Shown: piece after piece, positions 10,063-20,200 of the stretch
How the letters are laid out: each line of letters starts with the position of its first letter
How positions within the stretch are numbered: the first letter of the stretch is position 1
Source of the DNA: Firmicutes bacterium UBA7510
GTDB lineage: Bacteria > Bacillota > Clostridia > Tissierellales > Sedimentibacteraceae
Direction: 5' to 3'
DNA length: 64,000 nt
NCBI GenBank assembly: GCA_002479485.1
Contig: DLNM01000032.1
Span: 60,197-124,196 of the forward strand
Translations under genes and position numbers: made by a program
Notes under the pieces: generated by a model
What the model was told of the DNA's origin: nothing
Seen by the model: only the letters and a program-made list of their open reading frames with translations
The model's database searches: none

Positions 10063-10107
10063 TTTACAAAATAAAAATAATATGTTAGTATATTGTATAC
10101 AATATAC
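10063..10107 (+). promoter_or_regulatory. Promoter and GntR-type operator of the DDAH-like gene
   Basis: TTTACA (10063-10068) and TAGTAT (10086-10091), 17 bases apart, form a plausible sigma-A promoter. The perfect 20-bp palindrome GTATATTGTATACAATATAC (10088-10107) covers the -10 region and likely start point; its TTGTATACAA core resembles FadR-subfamily GntR sites. A further AATATAC half-copy follows (10108-10114). Binding would block transcription; the regulator is inferred to be the divergent GntR protein. Confidence 0.65.
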
Positions 10108-10140
10108 AATATACTTTTAAAAAAGTAAAGGAGAAAAATT

Positions 10141-10911
10141 ATGTTTAAAAATGTTATTGTTAGAAGACCATCAAAATCAATGGTAGAAGGAATAACTTCA
10201 GCACCAGAACTAGGTAAGCCAGATTATGAATTAGCTTTAAAACAACATGATAATTATATAAAGGCACTGGAATCTTGTGGAGTTAGGGTAACAGTTTTAG
10301 ATGCTATGGAAGAGTTTCCAGATTCATGTTTTGTAGAAGACACAGCTGTTCTTACAAAAAACTGTGCTATTATATCAAATCCAGGTGCTCCGACAAGACA
10401 AAAAGAGTCAGGATATATGGTAGATACAATTAAAAAATTCTACAGTGAAGACAAAATTGAATATATAACTTCTCCTGGAACTATGGAGGGCGGAGATGTT
10501 ATGATGGTTGGTAATCATTTTTACATTGGACTTTCAGCAAGAACTAACGAAGAAGGTTGTAAACAATTTATAGCTGCACTAGAAAAGCACGGTCACACCG
10601 GTTCAATAGTTCCATTAGAAAAAGTATTGCACTTGAAAACTGGTTTAGCATATTTAGAAAATAACAACCTGCTTGTAGCTGGTGAATTTGTTGATAAAGA
10701 GGATTTTGCCAAATTTAACAAAATTGAAATAACAACAGATGAGGCATATTCAGCAAATTGTATTTGGGTAAATGAAAAAGTTTTAGTTCCAGTAGGATAT
10801 GAAAAAACTAAAAAAGCAATTGAAAATGCAGGTTACGAAGTAATATTAGTTGACACATCTGAGTATAAAAAGCTAGATGGTGGATTAAGCTGTTTATCAT
10901 TAAGATTTTAA
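10141..10911 (+). CDS. Dimethylarginine dimethylaminohydrolase (DDAH) family protein
   Basis: 256-aa guanidino-group hydrolase of the pentein fold; DDAH converts N-omega-methylated arginines to citrulline plus methylamines. Visible residues are the substrate-binding DSCFVEDTAV segment (about 60-69), the TMEGGDV acidic motif near 116, the catalytic His164 (VLHLKTGLAYL) and the C-terminal nucleophile Cys251 (GGLSCLSLRF). Length is normal for bacterial DDAH. AAAGGAG precedes the ATG. Controlled, by inference, by the divergent GntR regulator through the palindrome in the promoter. Arginine deiminase is less likely given the short length. Confidence 0.85.
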   Translation: MFKNVIVRRPSKSMVEGITSAPELGKPDYELALKQHDNYIKALESCGVRVTVLDAMEEFPDSCFVEDTAVLTKNCAIISNPGAPTRQKESGYMVDTIKKFYSEDKIEYITSPGTMEGGDVMMVGNHFYIGLSARTNEEGCKQFIAALEKHGHTGSIVPLEKVLHLKTGLAYLENNNLLVAGEFVDKEDFAKFNKIEITTDEAYSANCIWVNEKVLVPVGYEKTKKAIENAGYEVILVDTSEYKKLDGGLSCLSLRF

Positions 10912-10969
10912 ATAAATAGGAATTTACAAAGCTATAATTAAGGTATTGGTGAGTGAAAGCTCAGTATAG

Positions 10970-11628
10970 AGTTGTTTCTTCGATACACCTTTACTGTAAA
11001 TTTAAGGTGAGCAATAAATATAAAAAAAGTTTCTGTCTCCGCAACGAGATTTACCTTAATCTTTATTAGGAAGGTAAATCTCGTTGAAGTCCCAGAGCGT
11101 ACCGCTCTTGTACTTTTTTTATATTTCTTGCTTCCATAGCACCGAAAATCAAAGAAAAATAAAAAGCATTTTTCTTTGATTTTCTTTTGTATTGGCATGT
11201 TTTTTACTAAGCTTTCACGCATGCATAATTACTTTAAAAATCTGCTATACGTTTAGCTTAGATAAGCTAAGTATGTTGATGCTATAATAGAATTTAATTT
11301 TTATACGACTTCTGTACATAAACTACTTCTTCGTTTATTAATGTCAGTCTGCTTTCGCAACCCCTAGCCGACTAACAAGTTTATTAGACAGACCTGCCAA
11401 AAACGAAGATAACCAAAGAAAAATCCTTTTATTTTTCTTTGGTTATCGGTTGCTATGAATAGCGAAGTATATAAGAGACGTTTATGTGACTTAATGAGGC
11501 TTTCCCTTCCTTATAAAAAATCAAGGGAAACCGAATTACGGAACAAAAACGTCTCTTATATGCTTTGCTCTACTTAGATTCGTAATAAAAGTACATCAAA
11601 GCAGTAATATATCTACTAATCTTACTAA
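10970..11628. repeat. Large folded intergenic element, copy 1 (candidate structured RNA or MITE)
   Basis: About 630 bp of non-coding sequence filling the gap between two tail-to-tail genes and closely matched by 36141-36770. Arms seen: an outer A/T-rich stem (11011-11030 with 11112-11131) enclosing a 16-bp hairpin (11042-11057/11071-11086); a 17-bp hairpin (11144-11160/11168-11184); a helix at 11249-11276; a helix 11343-11349/11370-11376; a 17-bp hairpin (11408-11424/11431-11447); a 23-bp stem (11461-11483/11547-11569) with two G-U pairs enclosing a conserved internal loop. Ends form a degraded inverted repeat (10975-10991/11588-11604). A 22-base GC-richer insertion (around 11090-11111) is absent from copy 2. 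No convincing protein is encoded. Confidence 0.85.
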
Positions 11629-11632
11629 GTTA

Positions 11633-11836
11633 TTATTTAACTACCTCATATCCTGCATCTGTTATAGCATTTATAAGTGTTTGCTCTCCTATGTCTGTTG
11701 ACATATTAACTGTTACTTCCTTAGCTTCTAAATTTACTTCTGCACTTACAACTCCACTTAAAGCATTAAGAGCTTTTTCAACTCTTGCTTTGCAATGTCC
11801 ACATGTCATTCCTTCAACTTTTAATGTTTTTACCAT
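11633..11836 (-). CDS. copZ: Possible internally initiated CopZ copper chaperone (67 aa) nested in copA
   Basis: Inside copA, in the same frame, GGAGG (11844-11848) lies 7 bases before an ATG (11834-11836) that opens a complete 67-residue HMA protein, MVKTLKVEGMTCGHC..., the exact size and layout of a stand-alone CopZ. The linker codons that make up this site (IGGNK) are otherwise unconstrained. What is seen: a consensus site at ideal spacing. Inference: the cell makes both the fused ATPase and free CopZ, or a former separate copZ was recently joined in frame. Confidence 0.6.
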   Translation of the reverse strand: MVKTLKVEGMTCGHCKARVEKALNALSGVVSAEVNLEAKEVTVNMSTDIGEQTLINAITDAGYEVVK

Positions 11837-14221
11837 TTTATTACCTCCAATTTTTTTATTTTCTTCTACTTTTTTTATTTCTTTAATTTCTTCTATGATT
11901 TTAGTATTATTATCTACTTTTATATCATCACTTATCCTTGGTTTAAAGAACTTCAATCTTAAAGCATTTGATACTACTGAAACACTACTTAAGCTCATCG
12001 CAGCACCTGCAAACATCGGATTTAATTTCCAACCAAGTATGCTATAAAACAATCCTGCTGCCAATGGAATTCCAACTACGTTATATATAAACGCCCAGAA
12101 TAAGTTTTGCTTTATATTTCTAATTACTGATTTACTTAATTGTACAGCTTTTACTGCATCTAGTAAATCATTTTTCACTAATACTATATCAGCAGATTCT
12201 ATAGCTACATCAGTACCCGCTCCTATGGCGATTCCAACATCTGCTCTAACTAGCGCTGGTGCGTCATTTATACCGTCACCAATCATTGCAACTTTTTTAC
12301 CTGCATCTTGAAGCTTTCTTACTTCTTTTTCTTTATCCTGTGGTAAAACTTCTGCAATTACTCTGCTTACATTTATTTGCTTACCTATTGCTTCAGCAGT
12401 TTTTTTGTTATCACCAGTAAGCATTATTACTTCTATACCCATTCTTTCAAACTCTTGAATAGCTTTTTCACTGGTTGGCTTCACAACATCCGCTACAGCT
12501 ATTATACCCAAAACTTCTTTTTCGTTTGCAAAGAACATAGGTGTTTTTCCTTCTGAGGCTAGCTTTTGACTTGCACTGTCAAATGAAGATATTGGAATAT
12601 TTTTACTATCTAATAACTTTTTATTGCCCATGTAGATAACCATATCTTCAACCTTAGCTCTTAATCCCATACCATGTATAGCTTCAAAATCGCTAATATT
12701 TAGGAACTTAATACCTTTATTTTCTGCTTCCTTAACTATGGCATCTGCCAATGGATGTTCAGAGTTTTTCTCTACAGATGCAGACAACTGAAGCAATTTT
12801 TCTTTGTCGATTTTACCATTAGTCAATATATCTGTTACACGTGGTTTTCCTTCAGTTATAGTACCTGTTTTATCCATTATAACTGTATTTATAGTATGAG
12901 CTGTTTCTAATGCTTCTGCTGATTTAATTAATATTCCATTTTCGGCTCCTTTTCCTGTACCAACCATAATTGCTGTAGGTGTTGCTAAACCTAATGCACA
13001 AGGACAAGAAATAACTAATACTGCAATACCTATAGACAAAGCAAATTCAAATGAATACCCTAGAAGTAACCAAGTTACCGTTGCAATTATTGCAATAGCT
13101 ATAACTACAGGAACGAACACACTGCTTATTTTATCTGCTAATTTAGCAATTGGAGCTTTGGAAGAACTTGCCTCTTCAACTAATTTTATAATTTGTGATA
13201 AAACTGTATCATCGCCAAGCTTTGTAACCTCAAATCTAAAAGAACCTGATTTGTTTATACTTGCACCAATAACCTTATCTCCAACCTTTTTCTCAACTGG
13301 TAAACTTTCACCTGTCAGCATTGATTCGTCAATTGATGTACGTCCATCTATTATAATACCATCTGTTGGTATGCTCTGACCCGGCTTTACGATTACAATA
13401 TCATTTAAAACTAATTCATCAACTGGTATCTCAATTTCCTCGGATATTCCTGTTTCTGTGTTCGCCCTTAGGACTAAGGCTGTTTTTGGTGCTAAATCTA
13501 TAAGCTTTTTAATAGCCTCTGATGTTTTACCTTTTGCTCTTGCCTCTAAAAATTTTCCAAGTGTTATTAACGCTAGAACAACAGCTGCCGATTCAAAATA
13601 CAAGTCCATAGAAAACTGCATTACCATATCCATATCGCCATAGCCTAGCCCATAGCCAATTTTATATATTGCGAATATACCATAAAACATAGCTGCTGAT
13701 GTTCCAATAGCTATAAGAGAATCCATGTTTGGCGAACCCTTAACTAATGTTTTAAATCCAACTCTATAGTATTTGCTATTTACGAACACTACTGGAAGTG
13801 CAAGTAAAAACTGAGTGAAAGCAAAGGTTATTGCATTTTTATGTCCGTGAAAAATAGAAGGAAGTGGCCAACCCATCATATGTCCCATTGATATATAAAA
13901 TAGTGGTATCGAAAATATCAATGAAATAAATAATCGTTTTTTCATTTCCTTAACTTCTAATTCCGCAACATCTTCTTTGTTTGAAGAATTGATTGCTTCT
14001 TTCTTGTTGCCAACTACAAGCGCTTGATAGCCTGCATCTTCAACAGCCTTAATAATTTTATCATCACTAAGCACTGTATCGTCATATTTTACTATCATAT
14101 TATTGTTTAATAAATTAACATTAACTCCCTCTATGCCCTGAAGTTTATTAACACTTTTGTCAACAGCTAAAGAACAAGCAGAGCAAGTCATGCCCCTTAT
14201 ATCAAATTTTTGTGATTTCAT
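11633..14221 (-). CDS. copA: P1B-type copper-transporting ATPase with C-terminal CopZ-like domain
   Basis: 862 aa. Exports Cu(I) across the membrane at the cost of ATP. Order: N-terminal HMA domain (GMTCSAC, about 9-15), four transmembrane helices, actuator loop with TGES, the intramembrane CPC motif (SCPCALGLATP), phosphorylation motif DKTGT near 447, HP motif (SEHPLADAI), hinge GDGINDAP, then the last two helices. After a charged linker (about 770-795) a second HMA domain (GMTCGHC) ends the protein; this is the sequence of a free CopZ chaperone and has its own ribosome binding site (separate entry). Second gene of the csoR operon, 36 bases after csoR. Confidence 0.93.
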   Translation of the reverse strand: MKSQKFDIRGMTCSACSLAVDKSVNKLQGIEGVNVNLLNNNMIVKYDDTVLSDDKIIKAVEDAGYQALVVGNKKEAINSSNKEDVAELEVKEMKKRLFISLIFSIPLFYISMGHMMGWPLPSIFHGHKNAITFAFTQFLLALPVVFVNSKYYRVGFKTLVKGSPNMDSLIAIGTSAAMFYGIFAIYKIGYGLGYGDMDMVMQFSMDLYFESAAVVLALITLGKFLEARAKGKTSEAIKKLIDLAPKTALVLRANTETGISEEIEIPVDELVLNDIVIVKPGQSIPTDGIIIDGRTSIDESMLTGESLPVEKKVGDKVIGASINKSGSFRFEVTKLGDDTVLSQIIKLVEEASSSKAPIAKLADKISSVFVPVVIAIAIIATVTWLLLGYSFEFALSIGIAVLVISCPCALGLATPTAIMVGTGKGAENGILIKSAEALETAHTINTVIMDKTGTITEGKPRVTDILTNGKIDKEKLLQLSASVEKNSEHPLADAIVKEAENKGIKFLNISDFEAIHGMGLRAKVEDMVIYMGNKKLLDSKNIPISSFDSASQKLASEGKTPMFFANEKEVLGIIAVADVVKPTSEKAIQEFERMGIEVIMLTGDNKKTAEAIGKQINVSRVIAEVLPQDKEKEVRKLQDAGKKVAMIGDGINDAPALVRADVGIAIGAGTDVAIESADIVLVKNDLLDAVKAVQLSKSVIRNIKQNLFWAFIYNVVGIPLAAGLFYSILGWKLNPMFAGAAMSLSSVSVVSNALRLKFFKPRISDDIKVDNNTKIIEEIKEIKKVEENKKIGGNKMVKTLKVEGMTCGHCKARVEKALNALSGVVSAEVNLEAKEVTVNMSTDIGEQTLINAITDAGYEVVK

Positions 14222-14257
14222 AAGTTCTCCTTTCTTTTATAAATCTATTTTATAGTG

Positions 14258-14524
14258 CTACTTATCAAGAATTTTTGATAATATTAGCGTAATTTCATTA
14301 ATTTTTTCGCTACCATTACCATGATCTACTGCCTCTAAAACACAATGATTCATATGCTGTTTTAGTATTTCTAAGTTTGCCTTCTTCAACAATGATGAAG
14401 CGGCAAATATTTGATTGGATATATCTATACAATATCTTTCATCTTCAATCATTTTAATAATTCCATCTATTTGTCCTCTTGCAGTTTTAAGCGCCTGCAC
14501 AGCTTTATGTTTGTCGTTATTCAC
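14258..14524 (-). CDS. csoR: CsoR copper-sensing repressor
   Basis: 88-aa four-helix DUF156-family regulator. The Cu(I) ligands are spaced exactly as in CsoR: Cys32, His57, Cys61 (C-x24-H-x3-C). First gene of the csoR-copA operon. A GC-rich interrupted palindrome lies just downstream of the predicted start point, as expected for autoregulation: copper binding releases the repressor and induces copA. RcnR or formaldehyde (FrmR) sensors are excluded by the ligand pattern and the neighbour. Confidence 0.93.
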   Translation of the reverse strand: MNNDKHKAVQALKTARGQIDGIIKMIEDERYCIDISNQIFAASSLLKKANLEILKQHMNHCVLEAVDHGNGSEKINEITLILSKILDK

Positions 14525-14551
14525 ACTTATCTACTCCTTTAACTTATATTG

Positions 14552-14606
14552 TCCCCTCCCTCGGGGGGTGTATGTAAATAGTAACATCACTATTTTAAAT
14601 TGTCAA
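14552..14606 (-). promoter_or_regulatory. csoR-copA promoter and CsoR operator
   Basis: On the minus strand TTGACA (14601-14606) and TACTAT (14578-14583) are 17 bases apart. About ten bases downstream sits the CCCCTCCCTCGGGGGG interrupted palindrome (14553-14568), conspicuous in AT-rich DNA and similar in kind to known CsoR boxes. Confidence 0.75.
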
Positions 14607-14704
14607 TAGAAAAATAAAAAATATTTTTAAAATTTTTTTCATTGAATTTATAATGAGTATCTAATTAACTATTAGAATTATATCTAACTTATCATAAAGA
14701 ATTA

Positions 14705-14733
14705 TTGATATGACTTTTTTATTATGCTATACT
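14705..14733 (+). promoter_or_regulatory. Promoter of the aldo/keto reductase gene
   Basis: TTGATA (14705-14710), 17-base spacer, TATACT (14728-14733); the ATG is 37 bases downstream. Confidence 0.6.
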
Positions 14734-14770
14734 TGAATTAAAATTATACATAAAGTAGGGAGTGCTTATT

Positions 14771-15892
14771 ATGGAAAAGAGATATAACAAACAACTAGGA
14801 ATTGAACTACCATTACTTGCTTTTGGAGCTATGAGGCTTCCAAAATTAGATGACAAAATAGATTTTGATAGTGCCGTGGAGATGGTTAATTATGCAATGG
14901 AAAATGGATTAAATTACTTTGACACTGCTTATCCATATCATAATGGTGAATCTGAAACTTTTTTAGGTAAGGTTTTGCCTAAATATGAAAGAAGCAGCTA
15001 TTTTTTGACTGACAAAATGCCTATATATAATATTAAAAAGGAAGACGACGCAGAAAAGTATTTTAACGAGCAGTTAGAAAAATGTCAAACTGATTATTTT
15101 GATTTCTATCTACTACATGCTATGAATAAAGATCGTGTTAAAATTATGGAAGAATTCAATTTATATGATTTTCTATTAAAGAAAAAGGCTGAAGGTAAGA
15201 TAAAATACATAGGTTTTTCTTTTCATGATGACAACGAGACTTTGGAGAATCTAGTATCAAACTATAAATGGGATTTTGTGCAACTTCAAATCAATTATTA
15301 TGATTGGTATGAGTTTGAAGCTAAAAAACAGTACGAAATATTGGAGAAATATAACTTACCTTGCTTTGTAATGGAACCTGTAAGGGGAGGATTCTTATCA
15401 TCATTGGCACCTAACGTTGAAAAGCATATGACTAACTATAATAAGGAAGCAACTATATCTTCGTGGGCTATTCGATGGGTATCATCATTGCCAAATATAG
15501 CAGTGGTTCTTAGCGGTATGTCTAACATGGAGCAATTAAAAGATAATATAAGCACTATGTCTCCGTTTAATCCTATTAATGAAGATGAGCTTAAGGTTAT
15601 AGATACAGTAGTAGAGGAACTTAGAAAAATTAAACCAATCCCTTGCACAAGTTGCAGATATTGTATGCCTTGCCCAGCAGGTGTGAATATACCAGGAATA
15701 TTTACAATTTACAATAATTATAAGAAAACAGAAAACATTACATATGTTAAAAATTCATATCTTAATAATTTACAAAGCACTGCACAGGCACATAATTGTG
15801 TAAAATGTGGAGCATGTATATCTGTATGTCCACAACATATTGATATACCTACAGAACTTGCAAAAATAGACAAGGAAATCAAATCATTATAA
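14771..15892 (+). CDS. Aldo/keto reductase with C-terminal 4Fe-4S ferredoxin-like domain
   Basis: 373 aa from the ATG at 14771, which sits 9 bases after AGGGAG; a GTG three codons upstream overlaps that site and is rejected. The barrel has the tetrad Asp/Tyr (YFDTAYPYHNGESE), Lys (LTDKMP) and His (YLLHAMN). The C-terminus has two cysteine clusters, CTSCRYCMPCP and CVKCGACISVCP, that should hold Fe-S clusters. This domain layout is common in anaerobes; the electron donor and substrate are not known. Followed at 31 bases by an MFS transporter, probably the same transcript. Confidence 0.9.
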   Translation: MEKRYNKQLGIELPLLAFGAMRLPKLDDKIDFDSAVEMVNYAMENGLNYFDTAYPYHNGESETFLGKVLPKYERSSYFLTDKMPIYNIKKEDDAEKYFNEQLEKCQTDYFDFYLLHAMNKDRVKIMEEFNLYDFLLKKKAEGKIKYIGFSFHDDNETLENLVSNYKWDFVQLQINYYDWYEFEAKKQYEILEKYNLPCFVMEPVRGGFLSSLAPNVEKHMTNYNKEATISSWAIRWVSSLPNIAVVLSGMSNMEQLKDNISTMSPFNPINEDELKVIDTVVEELRKIKPIPCTSCRYCMPCPAGVNIPGIFTIYNNYKKTENITYVKNSYLNNLQSTAQAHNCVKCGACISVCPQHIDIPTELAKIDKEIKSL

Positions 15893-15923
15893 CAGCATTA
15901 TATCGGAAAGAGGGGTATATTTC

Positions 15924-17177
15924 ATGAAGAATAAGTTATGGACGCGTAACTTCTCAATAATTACTATAGGCTCGATTATTTCAATGCTTGGTAATGCCGT
16001 ATCAGGTTTTGCCATTGGACTTATGGTATTAGATTACACAAATTCAACATTTTTATTTGCTTTATTTATGGTAGTTTATAACCTTCCAAAGATTGCAGCA
16101 CCTCTGTTTGCAGGGCCATATGTTGATCGTTTTTCAAGAAAAAAGGTTATTTATACTCTAGATTTTATTTCATCTGGTATATATTTAATACTATTTATTG
16201 CACTAAGCTATAATTATATTAACTATACTGTATTGCTGCTTTTATCTTTATTAGTTGGAACTATTGATGGAATATATACTGTAGCCTATGAAAGCTTGTA
16301 TCCTAATTTAATTAGTGAGGGAAATTATTCAAAAGCGTATTCAATCTCAAGCATGATTTATCCTTTAGCTGCTTTTATGGTACCTGTGGCTTCTATAGTT
16401 TATACTAGCTTTGGTACAGCTGCACCATTGTTTTTATTTAATGCAATAACATTTTTTGCAGCAGCTTGTTTTGAAACACAGATAAAATATGACGAAACAC
16501 ATGTAAAATTAAATGAAAACAATAAGTTTAATTTTAAGCAATATAGAAATGATTTTAAACAATCACTTAGCTATATAGCTTCTGAAAAGGGTTTATTGAC
16601 AATTACTGTATACTTTTTTATTACAATGTTCGCATCTGGTGGTGCACAAACTGTAGTTTTACCATTTTTTAAAAACAATCCGGAACTGTTTTCACATATA
16701 GCAATAGATGTAGTTACTTTATATAGTATTGTAACAAGCTTTGGCGTATTTGGTAGATTAATAGGCGGTGCTATACATTATAAATTTAAATATCCAGTAG
16801 CCAAGAAATTTGCAATTGCGTTATTTGTTTATTCTACTATTACGGTACTAGAATCAACTCAATATTTTTTACCTATACCTTTAATGGCAATAAGCTTTTT
16901 CTTAGTAGGAATTTTAAGTGTTACTTCTTTCAATATTAGAATTTCTGCAACACAATCTTATATACCAGATGAAATCAGAGGACGTTTTAATGGTGTATTT
17001 CAAATGCTTTGTACTGCCGGAAGTATTATAGGTCAATTAATAGCTGGTGGATTAGGTGAATTTATGCCAGAACGTATAATAATTATAATGTTCATGTCTT
17101 TAAATCTTCTAGGTGTTATCTTAGTAATGTATAGAGGCAGAGAACATGTCAAAAAAATATACAACAGAGCAGTCTAA
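15924..17177 (+). CDS. MFS transporter, DHA3-like drug/metabolite efflux type
   Basis: 417 aa with about 12 transmembrane helices. The loop between helices 2 and 3 carries AGPYVDRFSRKKVI, the MFS A-like motif, and later IPDEIRGRFNGVFQM is typical of the macrolide-efflux (MFS_3) branch. Downstream of the Fe-S aldo/keto reductase and ended by a strong hairpin. Substrate cannot be told from sequence. Confidence 0.82.
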   Translation: MKNKLWTRNFSIITIGSIISMLGNAVSGFAIGLMVLDYTNSTFLFALFMVVYNLPKIAAPLFAGPYVDRFSRKKVIYTLDFISSGIYLILFIALSYNYINYTVLLLLSLLVGTIDGIYTVAYESLYPNLISEGNYSKAYSISSMIYPLAAFMVPVASIVYTSFGTAAPLFLFNAITFFAAACFETQIKYDETHVKLNENNKFNFKQYRNDFKQSLSYIASEKGLLTITVYFFITMFASGGAQTVVLPFFKNNPELFSHIAIDVVTLYSIVTSFGVFGRLIGGAIHYKFKYPVAKKFAIALFVYSTITVLESTQYFLPIPLMAISFFLVGILSVTSFNIRISATQSYIPDEIRGRFNGVFQMLCTAGSIIGQLIAGGLGEFMPERIIIIMFMSLNLLGVILVMYRGREHVKKIYNRAV

Positions 17178-17207
17178 AAAAGTGTTGCAAATTGCAACAC
17201 TTTTTTT
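17176..17207. terminator. Bidirectional intrinsic terminator
   Basis: AAAAAAGTGTTGCAA pairs with TTGCAACACTTTTTT with a single-base loop centre. It overlaps the MFS stop region and lies between convergent MFS and collagenase genes. Confidence 0.85.
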
Positions 17208-17215
17208 AATAATGC

Positions 17216-20200
17216 TTAACTTTTTATATTAATTTCATAAAGAACACTTGAACTACCATAAAGATATACTCTCAAATAATATTTTCCCTGTGTAACGCCA
17301 ACATCCTTTGTCAATATTCCATTAACATTTTGAGCATATGCGTAGTAGTTAGTTACATCCGGAGCTTTAAACAATACCCAATTAATTTGATTATTAGTAT
17401 TTGGAGTTACTTTTATTGTTAAATTTGAATCTTCTATAATATCAAAAGTAAAATTATCAATGGAATCGTTTGCATTTAAGCTACCTTCAATCGTAGAATC
17501 CAAATTAATAGAATTTGCTTTTTCTATTGTGTTATTATCCTCGACTTCTGTCACAGGTGAAGTTGGATTTGATGAGAAAGTGGCAGTTAAAGTATAATTA
17601 CTTGATTGACCGTTTGTTTTATAAACAAGCAAGTAATATTTTCCAGCCTGTGCGTTATAAGAACCGCTTATACTTCCTTCGGATGAAGTTGAAGGATATG
17701 CAACATAATTGTTGGTATCTGATTCTTTATAAAGTAACCAGTTTAATCCTACTCCTGAATAATTGTTAACAACTATATTTATATCACAAGGTTCAGTTAC
17801 ATTTAGATAATAATAATCTAAGTTATCATCAGCACTAAAGTTTGCATTTAAAGGTAGTCCAGAAACGATTGCACCATTTGCAGTTGCAAATGAATTGTTA
17901 GGTTCCTTTTCTTGGATTTGCTGACTTCCGTCATTTGACACTGTAACTTGTGTAACCACAGTAGTTGAAGCTCCGAGGTTATCTGTAACTGTTAAAGATA
18001 CTTGGTATGTCCCAGAAGTCGAATAAGCATGAACAGGGTTAGCCTCTGTACTTTGAGTATTATCACCAAAATTCCATAAATACGAAGCTATATTTCCGTC
18101 TGCATCGCTTGACCCATTGCTAGAGAAATTAATAGGACTTTGAACTATTCCTGTATATGGACCATTAATGTTTGCAACAGGAGGTGTATTTTGTGGTGTT
18201 GCGCTAGAAGTTGTTAATCCTGTATATGTAACATCAAACTCGAACATATTGTTAGAATTCACTCTATGGTTTGTAAAATATGCAGTTAATGTTTTATATC
18301 CGCTCCATGGCTCATTTGAAAGCTGTATTAAAGCATTATCAGTCAAAGAGTTCATAGTATTCCAGTCATCTTGATATCCAGCAGAAGTTGTTCCAGTATA
18401 GGTACCTTTTAATGTAAATGTGTTAAAAAATTGTGAATTTTCGACAGTTGTAGAAGTATTAGTTAAATTAGCTACCTGAACAATTTTATTAGAAACTTCT
18501 TGTAGATCTTTGGCTGAATGATTTAAAAGATAATCATCTGAAACTAATGGTGTTGTTAAATTAGGATAACTGTCATAAAGCTGTTGCATATGTGAATTAT
18601 ATGCAGAGTTATATGATGATGATGTGCTTAATGTACTTCTATAAGAATCATAACCTGATACATTATTTGTTCTTATAAGTCTTCCTAACTCATTAAATGC
18701 AGCCATATCATTTTGATATAAATAATTTAAGAAAACAAAAGAATATGTATAAAATTTGAAATTTCCATACCTTGCATACATAGTTCTAGATAATGAATAT
18801 CTATCTGATGCATTTGAATCAATATTTTGAACCATTGATTTTCTAGGTTTTATACCCTCTGTTCTTGTGGAACCAGCAAATAATTCTGCTCCTCCCTCTT
18901 CATACCATGTTAATCTCTCATTTTGATAAATTGCACTTTGATTCCATAGTCCAGGAATCAAATATCTACCTTGAAGATAATGGGTATATTCATGTCTAAA
19001 TAATTCCTCTAGGCTGTAAATACTATCTTCCGTTGTTCTCTCATAAGTAAAGAATCTGCCATCACCTTCAATATACATTCCGCCATTGTTTGTATCAATG
19101 CCATAGAAAAATCTATTTAAATCATAATGATCAGGTGAATTGTATAGAATAATTTCTAATCTATCATCAGCATTTCCTGGTTCTAAAGCAGCATCTGAAC
19201 CATAAATTCTAAAAAACTGAGCCTTTACTTCTTTACTTGCCCAATAAAGTCTTTTTATTTTTTCTTCAGTAACATTGGCTCCAGATTTAATTACTACTTT
19301 TCCATTATCAAAGGTATAAGTATTAGGTAAATTATATGCTTTACCATTTTCTAAGGCTTGCTCATAATTAATGTTTTTATTGTTATAGTCAATTCCATTA
19401 AATTCTTGATCAATCATGAATAGTGCTTGGAAATATTGATAACCCATATATGGATATATTCTAACCGCATCTGTTAATGTTTTGTTTGCTAAGCTGCGAT
19501 TACTTAGATAATCTGCAAATGAGCCTGTATAGTATAGTGCATTATCCACAAGCCATGTATTGCTACTAGTAAGCGGCAATGTGTTAGAAAGCTTCATTAT
19601 TTCATTAATAAATGAATCTATATTTCTATAGTATTGACTTGAAGTTAAAGAAGTACCTGTTACACGTAAATAATTGCTAAGTGAATAGTCAATACATTCC
19701 ATAGCGTGGTATATCGATATACTTTTACTATAATTTGAAGCATAAGAACCTATATTATTGTTAAAGGTTTTGAAAATATTTGCGAATTTATCTATAGTAT
19801 TAAGGTTTATAAAGGTTGCAGATGTAAAAAGTGCAGCACAGTCTACAATTTCATCTTGTACAGCTGTACCTAACGCAAAATTAGAATTGTTAACTATGGC
19901 ATTTAGCGCCGATGTACATCTATTTTTCTCAGTTACAGAGTTAAGATAATTTAACTCTGTATTGTAAGATGCCAAATAGTATCCAGCACGTATGATTTCT
20001 AAAAAGGTTGGAAGTCCTAAATCATCACTAGCGGTATAACGGGCACCTCTTGTTTCGATTTCTCGAATTAATGCTCTCATACGAGTTGTATTACTGTAGA
20101 ATTTATATGCATCATTATTGTAAACAAATAGGTCTGTTATCTGATTCCATTTTAAAGTAGGTATTAGTGAAATTAATTGACTGTCGCTCATTGCGTTTAA

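Noticed and set aside
10938..11222. 94-codon open frame on the minus strand inside folded element copy 1
   Set aside because: It runs across hairpin arms, has no ribosome binding site, and the frame is not kept in the second copy.
14762..14770. GTG start for the aldo/keto reductase
   Set aside because: It overlaps the AGGGAG ribosome binding site; the ATG nine bases on has ideal spacing.
17515..17769. Plus-strand open frame within the collagenase gene
   Set aside because: Lies wholly inside a well-supported M9 protease gene and shows no ribosome binding site or protein features.
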